Shown: piece after piece, positions 31,588 to 40,906 of the stretch | How the letters are laid out: each line of letters opens with the position of its first letter | Position numbering within the stretch: the stretch's first letter is position 1 | The notes under the pieces: model-generated | Database searches by the model: none | Told to the model about the DNA's origin: nothing | The model's input: only the letters and a program-made list of their open reading frames with translations | Program-made: the position numbers and the translations under genes | DNA from: Rheinheimera oceanensis | GTDB lineage: Bacteria; Pseudomonadota; Gammaproteobacteria; Enterobacterales; Alteromonadaceae | Assembly (NCBI RefSeq): GCF_018831085.1 | Contig: NZ_JAGPNM010000001.1 | Coordinates: 980,385-1,044,384 of the forward strand | DNA: 64,000 bases | Direction: 5' to 3'

Positions 31588-33324
31588 TCAAACAGCTTCT
31601 TGCTGCCTAATTTTGCTGCTGACGACTGTGCGACTCAATGTTCGTTGGGCGATGAGTTCTTTGTCGATTATACAATCAATCAACTGACCATTTTCCATAA
31701 CCAATATTTTGTCGGCAACATTGAAATAACGATCGTCATGACTGATAACAACTACTGCCTTACCTTTGTTCTTTAGTTGAGCTAATACGTTGTTATAGAA
31801 AAATTCTTTAAAGATTGGATCTTGGTCTGCCGCCCATTCGTCAAACAGATAAAACTCTTTGTCTTCAAGAAAGGCGACCAACAACGCCAGCCTTCTTTTC
31901 TGCCCGTCGGATAGCTTGATTGTTGAGAACTTGCCATCGACAATGGAGACTTTGGTATCTAGGCCGAGCTCACGCAGATACCGATGCATATCTTCTTTTT
32001 GCTCTTCGTGACTGCCATCGAGCAAACGGTCAAAAAGATAGTAGTCTGAATAAATCGAAGAAATGACTTGGCGACAGCTTTTAAGATTGGAATCGTCGAC
32101 TACAGTTTCGCCATACTTGATTTGACCTTCGTCAGGTAAATGGTGAAGCGAAAGCATCTTACTTAATGTCGATTTACCAGAGCCGTTACCACCGACAATA
32201 AAGGCAATACTACCCTTTTCAATAGTGAAATTCACCGGACCAACTTTAAAACCGGGCGCCCCATCCTCCAGGTTGTACTTGTAACAAACATCGGAAAATA
32301 GGATCCGATTCCAAGGTTCAAGCTTGGTCACTTCTTGATTTATTTCCTCCGGTGGGATCTCTGCAAAAATGCGGTTGACTTTATTCAGCGAGATCCGAGC
32401 AATAACCAGCTGGGGAATAGTATTGATCACAATAGAAACCGGCCCAGTGATATACAACAACGCCATTACTACACCAACCAATTGTTCATTGCTGATGGAC
32501 TCATAATTGACAAAAATAAAAGTCACTATCCCTATGACAAAAAAGCTGATCATATCGCCATAGTTGGCGGCAGTACGTACAATGGTATTACCGGTCTTAT
32601 CGGCTTTGCGCACGGCAAACTCGTTATTCATCAACACATCTTTGACGTAAACCTTGCTTTTAACGTCATTCAACTTCAACTCTTTGGCACCATAAATCAA
32701 ACCACGAATAGATTCCTGAAGCTCATCTACTTTTTTTCGCGAATGTTCAAAGTACCAATTACTCACCATGATCGGTAGCTGGTAAGTTACAATTCCGAAA
32801 AGTAGCGCCCCTATAACGAACCAGAATACATTGTAGTTTAGATATAGTAAAAATCCTAACAAACCAATAATAGTTACAGAATTAATCAGTACATCGGGGA
32901 TCAATCTTGCTCCCATGACAATACGTGCAACATCGGTCGTAATGGTCGCAATCAATTTCGACGACCCCATTCTTTCCAGCACGTCGATTGGTGCTGCCAT
33001 GATTCGCTCGTAGAGCTGAATACGTACTTTGGTGGTTAAATCGATAGATACCCGGGTTAATATCACCTGAGAAAGTGTCCTGGTGACTAAGATAAAGATA
33101 CAGACAAACATAAATAAAGCCGCCATTTTGTAGTTGAGCACTTCAAATGACAATACTGTTCTAACACTAAGCTCGGATTCCACAATAGTACTGGAATCAA
33201 CGGTGATAGCACTTAAAACAATGGGGATTAAAACAGCATAACTGATCCCCGACAGCGCACCCAGCACTATCGAAAGTAGTACTTTATTTGGAGCCTGCTT
33301 GCTGAATGCATCAAAAAGCTTCAT
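31588..33324 (-). CDS. Cyclic-peptide-type ABC exporter (PvdE/SyrD-like), fused TMD-NBD
   Basis: A 578-residue inner-membrane ABC transporter. Its N-terminal half contains about six hydrophobic segments, and the C-terminal half is an ATPase with Walker A GGNGSGKST, signature LSDGQKRRLAL and a Walker B region FYLFDEWAADQDP. The DEWAADQDP stretch is characteristic of the cyclic peptide exporter family that includes PvdE, which moves acylated pyoverdine precursor into the periplasm, and SyrD. It lies between the penicillin-acylase gene (17-bp gap) and the initiating NRPS (20-bp gap). It therefore probably exports the peptide made by this operon. No outer-membrane channel is encoded in the window. 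Confidence 0.93.
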   Translation of the reverse strand: MKLFDAFSKQAPNKVLLSIVLGALSGISYAVLIPIVLSAITVDSSTIVESELSVRTVLSFEVLNYKMAALFMFVCIFILVTRTLSQVILTRVSIDLTTKVRIQLYERIMAAPIDVLERMGSSKLIATITTDVARIVMGARLIPDVLINSVTIIGLLGFLLYLNYNVFWFVIGALLFGIVTYQLPIMVSNWYFEHSRKKVDELQESIRGLIYGAKELKLNDVKSKVYVKDVLMNNEFAVRKADKTGNTIVRTAANYGDMISFFVIGIVTFIFVNYESISNEQLVGVVMALLYITGPVSIVINTIPQLVIARISLNKVNRIFAEIPPEEINQEVTKLEPWNRILFSDVCYKYNLEDGAPGFKVGPVNFTIEKGSIAFIVGGNGSGKSTLSKMLSLHHLPDEGQIKYGETVVDDSNLKSCRQVISSIYSDYYLFDRLLDGSHEEQKEDMHRYLRELGLDTKVSIVDGKFSTIKLSDGQKRRLALLVAFLEDKEFYLFDEWAADQDPIFKEFFYNNVLAQLKNKGKAVVVISHDDRYFNVADKILVMENGQLIDCIIDKELIAQRTLSRTVVSSKIRQQEAV

Positions 33325-33341
33325 CTGATTACCCCTGTTAA

Positions 33342-35789
33342 CTACTTGTTTGTGGTCGATTTATTATCTTGGCTAATCAGTAATAGTTTATTATTGATTC
33401 GAGCGTCGTTGATATTGTGGTAGCGCCCTTGAGAAAACGATTCAACCATATCATCATAATGTTGACTAAACACATTCCCCGATTGTCCAGTTGAGTTCAT
33501 GTAAAAATGCTCGACTCCTTGATCGCCGACTCGCATGATCTGCCTGAATCCGGCACCAAAAGTCTGTTCATATCCTTCAGCATCTCTAAATACTGACGAC
33601 GATACATTGACTGTATTTGGCCCACCGGCGGCGGCAACTCTACGCTCAAAAATCTTTTTGAACAAATTGATACGGCTAAACGGGTTGTGGGCGTATACAC
33701 CAGTATTTATTCTCCCCCAAGCCCAATCGTTCATATCAGTTCCCGCCAGCTTACTCAGCTCCTTGATGGCGTCGTTTAACGCTTGACGGGCTACCATCGA
33801 ACATTCTTCTACCAGTATGGAATTATTATTTTCACACCAGAACGCACTGCCTGGGGTTAGCGCAGCTAAAATCTGGTCATACGTGGTGTTCAAATATATT
33901 CGTCTGAGCAGACCCGAATCTGCTACACGGCCATAATCGGCCTTAAATGCGTCCTTATATATTGCAATCCTCAGGTGCCTGGTCCAACTGTAAAAAATAG
34001 AAGCCGCTATACTGTCGGTTGCCATGTCTCCATCCCAATTTTTGATGAACTGCAGAGCTTCGTGTTGTTGCTCCGTCTCCATAGGCATAGTCTTAAGCAG
34101 GTCGAGCAGCTTTTTGGCACCGAGGCTCAAAGTATCCGCCTGCATTGTCTTAACGTAATCCAATGAAATTTCTCTGCCAGCTGCAATTTCCTCGGACAGC
34201 ATCTGCTCGATTCGATTGGCTCTCGCAGGAGGCGCCCAATTATCGGAAATATGGAAGGGGTAGTCATCGCCGACAAGTTTGTTGTTGGCCGAAACGATAA
34301 AACCTTCGGGAGGATTGTAACTTTGTGGCCACTGCTCAAACGGTACATAACCACGCCAGAAATAATCACCACTACCGCCATGAACCGGCATATTACCCCG
34401 ACCTTTTTCTCGAATCGGAATTTTACCGGCGCCTAGATAACCGATATTACCGTGTACATCGATGTATAAAAAATTCAAGTTAGGTGCAACGTAATGGCTC
34501 AAAGCCGATTTGAAAGAGCCCCAATCACTGACATAATTGAGCTTTAAGAAAGCTTCGTAACTTGTGTCTTTATCATCAAGTGCAGTCCATCGTAAGGAAA
34601 TCGGTTGATCAGATAATCCGAATGCGTCACTGATCACCGGCCCTCTAACAGTTTCCCTTATCCTTATTTCAACCGGTTTTACCGCTTCTCTTAGCATTAC
34701 TGGGAATTCGGGGCGAACCTTGATATACTCTTTTCGGGTTTTGAACTCCAGCCACTGCCCATTGTTGAGATATTGCTTGGGGTTGTTAAGCTTGACTTGC
34801 TCGAAATACAAATCCTGTACATCAGCCATCAAGTTGGTTCCACCCCAAGCTACTTTCTGGTTACGCCCGAAAATAATCACCGGCAAACCAACCAATGTCA
34901 TGCCGACGGCATTAATTCTTTCTCCTGTTAAACTGGCCATATACCACAAAGAAGGGATTTGAAGCCCCAAGTGGGGATCGTTGGCTAACAATGCCTGACC
35001 GTTGTCAGTCAACCTCCCAGACACCACCCAAGCATTACTACCCACATATGGACTACCAACGATAAAATGCTGTTTCAGCACATCGTGCAGTTGCGCCATT
35101 GCGGCAAAGTTTTTCACCGTATTATTGCCAGATTGGGCAACGGTTAGCGTACTATCTTGAGAATAGTCAGCAAAAAACTCGGAAAATTGATCGTCGTTCA
35201 AATAGGATTTGGCCATAAATTGAGAGAGTTCGCTCCACATGCTGTCGGAAAGGTGTAGCGCGAACACCTTGCTCCAAGCGAGTGAATCAATTGGTGTCCA
35301 AGGTTCGGGAGTAATATCGAAAATATAGAATTCCGGTGGCAGTCCGTCGGTTTTTTCCAACCAGCTATTAATCCCGGCACTGTATGCAATGAGTGACGAC
35401 TTGGCTTGCGGAGACAAGGACGCCCAGGCAGATTTAGCCGCGTCATACAAACCCAGAGTACGCATTTGTGCATCAACTGAAACGGAGGAAGCACCGAAAA
35501 GCTCACTTAAACGACCCTGTGCAATTCTTCGCTGCAGTTCAAGTTGCCATAGACGATCTTGAGCATGCGCCAGACCCATCCCAAAAAAGACTAGCTCATC
35601 CTTTGGCGCTTTAATATAAACCGTACCGTTGTCATCCCGTTCAATACTTATATTTTCCTTAATACCAGAGACCTGTAGCTCGCCTTTAACCTGAGGAATA
35701 CCAAAATTTTCGTTAAAAAAGAAATAGGCTGAAACGGCCAGGGCAGGCAAAATGATTAATGCCAAAAGCCTTATAACTAAAGTTTTCAT
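33342..35789 (-). CDS. Penicillin acylase family Ntn hydrolase (PvdQ-like role)
   Basis: An 815-residue protein with an N-terminal hydrophobic segment (about 5-27), so it is exported or membrane-anchored in the periplasm. The alpha region has DNGTVYIKAP and GLAHAQDRLWQLELQ, typical of the family. The pattern YVGSNAWVVSG near residue 250 marks the autocatalytic cleavage site, with Ser as the N-terminal nucleophile of the beta chain. NDPHLGLQIPSLWY follows, as in other acylases. Family members hydrolyse amide-linked acyl groups; PvdQ removes the fatty acid from pyoverdine precursor in the periplasm. It is first in the minus-strand operon and is followed by a PvdE-type exporter and a starter-C NRPS. 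I infer that it trims an acyl chain from the exported peptide. An acyl-homoserine-lactone acylase role is the alternative. Confidence 0.9.
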   Translation of the reverse strand: MKTLVIRLLALIILPALAVSAYFFFNENFGIPQVKGELQVSGIKENISIERDDNGTVYIKAPKDELVFFGMGLAHAQDRLWQLELQRRIAQGRLSELFGASSVSVDAQMRTLGLYDAAKSAWASLSPQAKSSLIAYSAGINSWLEKTDGLPPEFYIFDITPEPWTPIDSLAWSKVFALHLSDSMWSELSQFMAKSYLNDDQFSEFFADYSQDSTLTVAQSGNNTVKNFAAMAQLHDVLKQHFIVGSPYVGSNAWVVSGRLTDNGQALLANDPHLGLQIPSLWYMASLTGERINAVGMTLVGLPVIIFGRNQKVAWGGTNLMADVQDLYFEQVKLNNPKQYLNNGQWLEFKTRKEYIKVRPEFPVMLREAVKPVEIRIRETVRGPVISDAFGLSDQPISLRWTALDDKDTSYEAFLKLNYVSDWGSFKSALSHYVAPNLNFLYIDVHGNIGYLGAGKIPIREKGRGNMPVHGGSGDYFWRGYVPFEQWPQSYNPPEGFIVSANNKLVGDDYPFHISDNWAPPARANRIEQMLSEEIAAGREISLDYVKTMQADTLSLGAKKLLDLLKTMPMETEQQHEALQFIKNWDGDMATDSIAASIFYSWTRHLRIAIYKDAFKADYGRVADSGLLRRIYLNTTYDQILAALTPGSAFWCENNNSILVEECSMVARQALNDAIKELSKLAGTDMNDWAWGRINTGVYAHNPFSRINLFKKIFERRVAAAGGPNTVNVSSSVFRDAEGYEQTFGAGFRQIMRVGDQGVEHFYMNSTGQSGNVFSQHYDDMVESFSQGRYHNINDARINNKLLLISQDNKSTTNK

Positions 35790-36097
35790 ATTCTAAGTAG
35801 AGCTCCATTTGCTACCAATTACTTTTAACATTCAAGTATAAGGGCCATTAAATCTTTGCTGTTCACACTTCAACCAACTAACTTTGGCAGCTATATGAGG
35901 CAGTAAGCCAAGGATAGTGGGCTTGAATAATTCCGAGCCTATTTATCATATCTTATAGCTATTGAGCGATAATTCTTTAGCCTGGAAAATCAGTTCTCTA
36001 TGGGATGGCAATACTTGTAAAAGTACCAGCAACATCGCCATTCCCTGCCCTTAAACTGCATTTACACGGTATGGCCCGGATACTATTTTTTTCGGGC
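35790..36097 (-). promoter_or_regulatory. Leader and probable promoter region of the minus-strand NRPS operon
   Basis: About 300 bp upstream of the acylase gene without a coding frame. On the minus strand a TATACT hexamer (plus-strand 35835-35840) could be a -10 element, with TGAACA 19 bases upstream as a weak -35 candidate. The assignment is visual and weak. Nothing else is recognisable here. Confidence 0.3.
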
Positions 36098-36286
36098 CTA
36101 CTCTCGTATTTTCTCACTATCATAGCCTCGACCAACGATAACATGCTCTGCATTAGACAACTGTTCTAGTAATTCTATAGCTGCTTTACAGTCGTGAGCT
36201 TTGTCACCCTTGATTATATAATCTATTGGTAGACTACAACTATCAACAGCCATATGAATTCTCGTCGTGTTACCCCCACGACTTTC
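36098..36286 (-). pseudogene. IS5-family transposase fragment
   Basis: Minus-strand translation gives ESRGGNTTRIHMAVDS, then an AEHVIVGRGYDSEKIRE end with a stop. This matches the central DDE part of IS5-family transposases and aligns with SRGGKTTKIHLAVDS and VVADKGYDSEALRE in the intact transposase at 37590-38351. A stop codon lies directly upstream, and a GKEALGKSWG stretch continues in another frame across a run of five G, which indicates a frameshift. No N-terminal part or terminal repeats were found. It is a decayed copy of a different IS. Confidence 0.75.
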
Positions 36287-37327
36287 CTAAAGCTTCTTTC
36301 CCTGAAGATAGAGCCTATATTGCTTGCTAATGCGCTATATCATCGTTCCAAAGACAAACGACTCACATACAGGATGCCTTTAAAAGAACTTCTGTGTCTA
36401 GTTAGTCTTAAACGCGGCCAGTTTTCATCATCATTCGAATTAGTTTTGACAACTACTTATCTGTTAATCATCTTTTTGGCTAGGCAGGTTGTCCCGGTTC
36501 GTTTTTGGCGAATGTAATGCCACCAGCCCATCTTAATGTCAAATTAACACCAGTCCTTAGAATTAAGAGTTCCACACTCTGAATCAGACAAAAAAATAGC
36601 TACGCAATTTTTTATAATCTACAGCATTAGAGCACTTTTTTAAGCTGAGCACTAGCCCTTAGTTTAATTATGGGGTAAACCAAATTCCCAATAATCAGGA
36701 TAACAGATAATAATAGCGGGTCGCCAGCCCTGAAGTAGCAACCGGTCGCCAATCTTTGTACCGTTCAGCACTTCATAAGCGGACTTGGCTTTATGCTTTA
36801 TCCATCGACGTTTCCTCAGGCTGTACAAGGCTCGGAACCACTCTGGTTGACGCCTTTGCGTTCATATAAAGATAGAAGCGCAAGGTGAAGTTGAGGCTTT
36901 CTTGGGCACAGGATTGCACAAGACGATTGTTCAGCAACCCTGTCGAACAGCATTTTGACCTGCTCCTACGGTCAGCAGCCAGAAGCTGCCCAATAACTCC
37001 TGAAACTGAAGGGGGCAGCTTTCAGCGGATGCTTTGTTTAGTACTCGCGCTACTTCGCCGATACGGAAGGCCAAGTAGACTTGATCTAGATGTAGTAATC
37101 AGTCAGAGTCAAGGAGCGTTAATACAGCCCCCGGTCAATGACAGGCGATCGCCAATGAAAGATAGCCTGAAAACTGCTCCAAGATCGCCTTCACTCGGCT
37201 TCTCCATTGTGTATCCGATCAGGCTTAATCATCGAAAAATGAAGGGCATCACTTTCCATGCTTTCGACCATGCCAGAGCTCGCAATGCGGGCTAAGTCAG
37301 CCTCTCGCATAAAAGAACGGAAAAATT
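36287..37327. other. Gene-poor region, IS debris
   Basis: About 1 kb with only short frames and no product I recognise. A minus-strand frame near 36680-36830 reads WFRALYSLRKRRWIKHKAKS and ends with a stop, but it has an upstream stop and no start. The open plus-strand frame at 36885-37295 is low-complexity in composition and matches nothing I know. The region looks like decayed mobile DNA between the two halves of the biosynthetic locus. Confidence 0.4.
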
Positions 37328-37466
37328 AACTGAGCGACAATCGGATTAACTGCGAGAAGCCGTCTCACGCATGAGACGGGACAATATAAGCTGAGCGACA
37401 ACCAGATTAACGCGAGAAACAATCTCACGCATGAGACAGGATAATATAAGCTGAGCGGCGACCCAG
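37328..37466. repeat. Tandem 60-bp repeat with internal hairpin
   Basis: Two near-complete copies (37328-37387 and 37389-37447) and a partial third (37449-37466) share CTGAGCGACAA, then a GATTAAC block, then CTCACGCATGAGAC and an ATAATATA end. Copy 1 contains a perfect 8-bp stem, CCGTCTCA-CGCA-TGAGACGG (37360-37379); copy 2 keeps the core stem. The repeat ends about 35 bp before an IS5 element. Its function is unknown. Confidence 0.7.
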
Positions 37467-37499
37467 TCACGTGCGTGAAGCAAGTCCTTACCTATGATT

Positions 37500-38382
37500 C
37501 TAGAGCGTGTTGATCTTTGCGGTATAAAAAACGAACGGCAAATGAGTAAGTTATAATGGTTTCGCCAAAAAACAAAACAACGTACTCAAATGCCGAGACT
37601 TATGCTAACAGATAAAACCTGGGATTTACTATCGCGAGTGATGTATTTAACGGGACGAATTTACAAGAAACCGGAACATCGAATGACACTTGAGGGGATT
37701 TTGTTCCGAATGCGAACAGGTATACCCTGGCGGGATATTCCGAAGGAATTTGGGTGTTGGAGTAAGGTCTTCAGGCGCTTCAACCTTTGGTCACGTAAAG
37801 GTGTAATGAGTGAAATCTTCAATTTTCTTAGTTCTTTACGTGATCCAGAGTGGGTTTTTATAGACGGAAGTATCGTCAAGGCCCATCAAGACAGCACAAA
37901 TATTCGAGACAGCCAATGCGAAGCCATTGGCTGTAGCCGGGGCGGTAAAACGACAAAAATCCACCTGGCTGTTGATAGTGGCGGTTTGCCAATACACTTT
38001 GAAATATCAGGCGGACAGGTTAATGATATTGTTCATGGCGAATCGTTAATTGAAGGGATAGCGGGTGTAGAAATGGTTGTAGCCGACAAGGGCTATGATA
38101 GCGAAGCGCTCAGAGAATTTACCCGTAGTGCTGGCGCGAAACCGGTAATACCAAGGCGAGGCAACAACAAGACGGGGAATCACGACATAGATTGGAGCAT
38201 GTATCGCTTGCGGCACCTGGTCGAGAATGCCTTTTTGAAAATAAAGAAATATAGAGCTATATCAACGCGATATGACAAGTTGGCGAGGAACTACCAAGCG
38301 ATGGTAGCCCTTGCGTTTAGCATGATGTGGCTACCAATGTGGGTTGATTAAAAAGTGAACTGCAAAGATCAACACGCTCTAG
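37500..38382 (+). mobile_element. Complete IS5-family insertion sequence
   Basis: The element is bounded by a perfect inverted repeat: AGCGTGTTGATCTTTGC at 37504-37520 and its reverse complement at 38362-38378. Each end is flanked by CTAG (37500-37503 and 38379-38382), consistent with a CTAG or TA target duplication as in the IS427-like group. It encodes one intact transposase. Related solo ends occur at 40791 and 52631. Confidence 0.88.
37590..38351 (+). CDS. IS5-family DDE transposase
   Basis: A 253-residue transposase. The N-terminal half contains YKKPEHRMTLEGILFRMRTG and PWRDIP, and DGSIVKAHQD supplies the first catalytic Asp. SRGGKTTKIHLAVDSGG and VVADKGYDSEALRE carry the second Asp region. 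The C-terminal NAFLKIKKYRAISTRYDK supplies the Glu-type region of the DDE triad. It fills the IS between perfect terminal repeats and ends 30 bp before the right end. The frame is intact, so the element may be active. It probably inserted in DNA already disrupted by older elements. Confidence 0.93.
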   Translation: MPRLMLTDKTWDLLSRVMYLTGRIYKKPEHRMTLEGILFRMRTGIPWRDIPKEFGCWSKVFRRFNLWSRKGVMSEIFNFLSSLRDPEWVFIDGSIVKAHQDSTNIRDSQCEAIGCSRGGKTTKIHLAVDSGGLPIHFEISGGQVNDIVHGESLIEGIAGVEMVVADKGYDSEALREFTRSAGAKPVIPRRGNNKTGNHDIDWSMYRLRHLVENAFLKIKKYRAISTRYDKLARNYQAMVALAFSMMWLPMWVD

Positions 38383-39951
38383 GGAAAATCGCCATCGAAA
38401 ATTAAGTTTCTTGCAGAATAACTCGAGTCTTTCTATTCCCGACCTTACTCCAGCCCCTTAGTCAATCCTTGCATGCATACGAATGCGTGAACTAAAGGAC
38501 TAGCCAATGGACAGCAGATGCCAAACATCCCAGCGACAGCGGCCGGAAAGAACCTTGCCATCCTATTGATTTGCACCCGGCTGAATACCTAGCTCATTTT
38601 CTGCCCAGTCATCGAAGTCGACCTGCGGAATTTTTGAGTTCAAGAACCTGGTATACGGGTCGCCAGTACTCGCTGCAATGAGCACGGTGCCGACCTATTA
38701 ATTGCCTTGCCCCTGCAAATGCTGCGATATTTTTTTGCATGCAACTCCAAAGCTGATAACCACCGCTGCGGCACACTTGGTCGAACATCTGATTCCGCAG
38801 GTGCTGACTCGCCTAAGGGGGCTCAGCAATCACAGTGCCGCTCCTGCAAATACTTCAGGGTCGCGGCCTTATGCTTCCGGAATGAGCGCTGGACATGCAC
38901 GGCTTGGTTCATGGAGGCGGCAACTGCATGAATACCCTAGCAGGCATCTGCGCGAACAACTGCAAGGGCTGGTGTGTCTTACTCGCTACTGCCCTAGTCC
39001 AATTTAATCAGGCAAGTGCCTATGTTGAGACTCAAACCAAACCAAGTAATTGACACCTTCCACAAGCGTCGTCCCAATAGAGAAACTCAACAGCGCCTGA
39101 GCCCTCTGGATTAACTCGATAACATTGTCTGGATAGCTCTGTCTCTGTGCGTCCGCAGACAGCATTCCCAAGTGCTACTTCTCCTCTGACAGCTCCATGC
39201 GCCCAATGAGAAGCCGAATTAAGCCACCGGAAGATTGGGTCACGGGGTTTTTGGCGTACCTGCAAGCGCGAATCTATAAGGTCGCCCCACTCACCTGCCC
39301 TCATTAGATAGGAAAATTGCGGACTACCGAAGTCATTATCAAAATGACTAGCGTGCGGCGGATTCTAGATCTCATCAACTACATCTTCCAAGTCATGCCG
39401 GACAGCGAGTCCTTGGATCAAAGCTTATTCCGCTGAGCAGTTGCTGACTGGCGTGTTGCCCCTTCGGTCTTCAACGCAAGAATATCGAGCTCTACGGAAC
39501 GGTTTGCCTTGCTCGCAATACTTGGGTAAACTAACAACAAATTTGCATATTAACGACAATTTCTTTGAAAAGTTTACCGCTTAGCTTGAGTTTAATGAAG
39601 GCTAATATGAAGTTTGGGGTGCAGAGACGATATAGATTGGGATTGCTGACAGCATAGTTGGGGGAGTTCTGGCATTTAATTTCCTACCCAAGTTTAAACC
39701 ATATTGATAAGGAAGGATGTACGCAGAAAGTTTGAAAGGCGCAATAAACGTGATGAACATTGGGTAGACGATACCTTAGATACCTGATTGATTGCTTGCT
39801 TAGGTTTAAGTCCACCAAGAAAATAAGGACTTAAACAGCGGAATTAATTGGGGTCGGCAACATACCTGCCATAAAACCGTATGTAGAGCTGCCGCCTAAT
39901 AAATCATTTGTGTTGTGCTATTAAATGGGGATGCTGTCATTTAGAGTAAGT
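38383..39951. other. Gene-poor region upstream of the second biosynthetic operon
   Basis: About 1.5 kb without a convincing gene. A minus-strand frame at 39004-39165 (53 codons, starting MLSADAQRQSYPD and ending RHLPD) has a protein-like composition but no known relatives that I recognise. The frames at 38702-39007 are cysteine-rich and could be the remains of a transposase zinc finger, but this is weak. The last 350 bases are AT-rich and should hold the promoter of the operon starting at 39952; I could not pick a convincing -10/-35 pair. Confidence 0.35.
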
Positions 39952-40794
39952 ATGAGCGAAAACATTGATAACTTGAAGACCGTGGTGGAATTGAACCAGT
40001 CCGCTGCCGCCAGGAACATTTTTTGTATTCACCCTGCCGGTGGTGGAGTGAGCTATTATGAGGGCATAGCCAAAGAACTTAGCGATATTGCCAAAGTCTA
40101 TGCCTTGGAAGATCCGGTAATTTACGATGATTTTGATTATCGTTCATTGCCTGAATTGGCGGAGTATCATCTGGAAACTATTCAAGAGGTTCAGGAATCT
40201 GGTCGGTATACTCTATTTGGTTATTGCTCCGGAGGCCCTTTGGCTTATGAAATTGCTAAGCAGTTGATCCTAGAAGGGAAAGAGGTAGAGCGTGTAGTGA
40301 TGTTTGGTTCTAAACTCGTAACCGGTTTTGATTCAACAGTCCCGGAAAAATACCTGTTCCTCCGTGACTATTTAGGGGCCCGCTTCGGTCTTCAATTGAC
40401 CTCGTTGGATTGGCCTTCATTTGAATCGCGAGACATGCCCAAGGTATCAAAGGCGATTGTCGATTTATTGGTAGAGCGGAAGGTTGAAGGTATCAGTAAT
40501 AATATACATTGGGTCGACCGCAGCATTCAGGCTCTGGTAATGATGCGCGAAGCGCAAAAACGTTATCGGGCCGGTAATTCATCGATGGATATCGACTTAT
40601 ATCAATGGAATTACGCAGACTCGGAAGCGGCAGCGAAAACCGCACCTTGGTGCGATTGGGAGCAATTGACAACCGGACGTTTGAATGTGTTCGGACCACC
40701 GGATAAAGTGGAGGATCATCTGGATATTATGTTTGCCCCCTACTTAGCGGAAACGGTCAATAAGGTAAAGGCTTATAGTTTGGCCTCTAGCTAG
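39952..40794 (+). CDS. Thioesterase-like alpha/beta hydrolase with Cys nucleophile (possible aminoacyl carrier-to-carrier transferase)
   Basis: About 280 residues from the ATG at 39952; an in-frame ATG at 39925 adds nine residues unlike the family. The fold is that of NRPS thioesterases: IFCIHPAGGGVSYY near 23-36, nucleophile elbow GYCSGGPLAYE and a late VEDHLDIM with the catalytic His near 256. The elbow normally reads GxSxG; here Cys92 replaces Ser, and the usual Asp after the next strand is not at its normal place (VMFGSK). Cys-nucleophile hydrolases of this type include SyrC and CmaE, which shuttle aminoacyl groups between carrier proteins, as well as some Cys thioesterases. With a stand-alone Thr A-T protein in the same operon and A-less modules nearby, a shuttle role is an attractive inference. 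Its TAG stop lies inside an IS end. Confidence 0.8.
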   Translation: MSENIDNLKTVVELNQSAAARNIFCIHPAGGGVSYYEGIAKELSDIAKVYALEDPVIYDDFDYRSLPELAEYHLETIQEVQESGRYTLFGYCSGGPLAYEIAKQLILEGKEVERVVMFGSKLVTGFDSTVPEKYLFLRDYLGARFGLQLTSLDWPSFESRDMPKVSKAIVDLLVERKVEGISNNIHWVDRSIQALVMMREAQKRYRAGNSSMDIDLYQWNYADSEAAAKTAPWCDWEQLTTGRLNVFGPPDKVEDHLDIMFAPYLAETVNKVKAYSLASS

Positions 40795-40812
40795 GGCTTG
40801 TTGATCTTTCAT
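40791..40812 (+). mobile_element. Solo IS5-like terminal repeat
   Basis: CTAGGGCTTGTTGATCTTTC resembles the left end of the intact IS at 37500 (CTAGAGCGTGTTGATCTTTG). No transposase follows in the 112 bp before the next gene. The TAG of this end is the stop codon of the Cys-hydrolase gene, so an old insertion or excision event may have set the 3' end of that gene. Confidence 0.5.
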
Positions 40813-40906
40813 AATTGATTATTAATCAATATGATAGGTTGGAGTTGCTTTTCAGAAATTGACAATTTTAACCTTGCTCCACTGATAATGGTATGAGTAT
40901 TAATTT

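Noticed and set aside
1..33324. Epimerisation domains in the NRPS genes
   Set aside because: No extra HHxxxD-type domain lies after any T domain, so D-residues cannot be predicted from the domains seen.
286..35000. Many plus-strand frames of 60-220 codons inside the NRPS, PKS and acylase genes (for example 4372-5037 and 9723-10304)
   Set aside because: They lie opposite long, domain-rich minus-strand genes, lack ribosome sites and family motifs, and arise from codon composition.
36885..37295. 136-codon plus-strand frame
   Set aside because: Composition is unlike the real genes here, there are no motifs, and it sits in IS debris.
37328..37466. CRISPR array
   Set aside because: Units of 60 bp are contiguous and nearly identical throughout, with no unique spacers and no cas genes.
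38702..39007. Cysteine-rich frames that hint at an IS1-like zinc finger
   Set aside because: The similarity is only a CxxC-type pattern; nothing else of a transposase is present.
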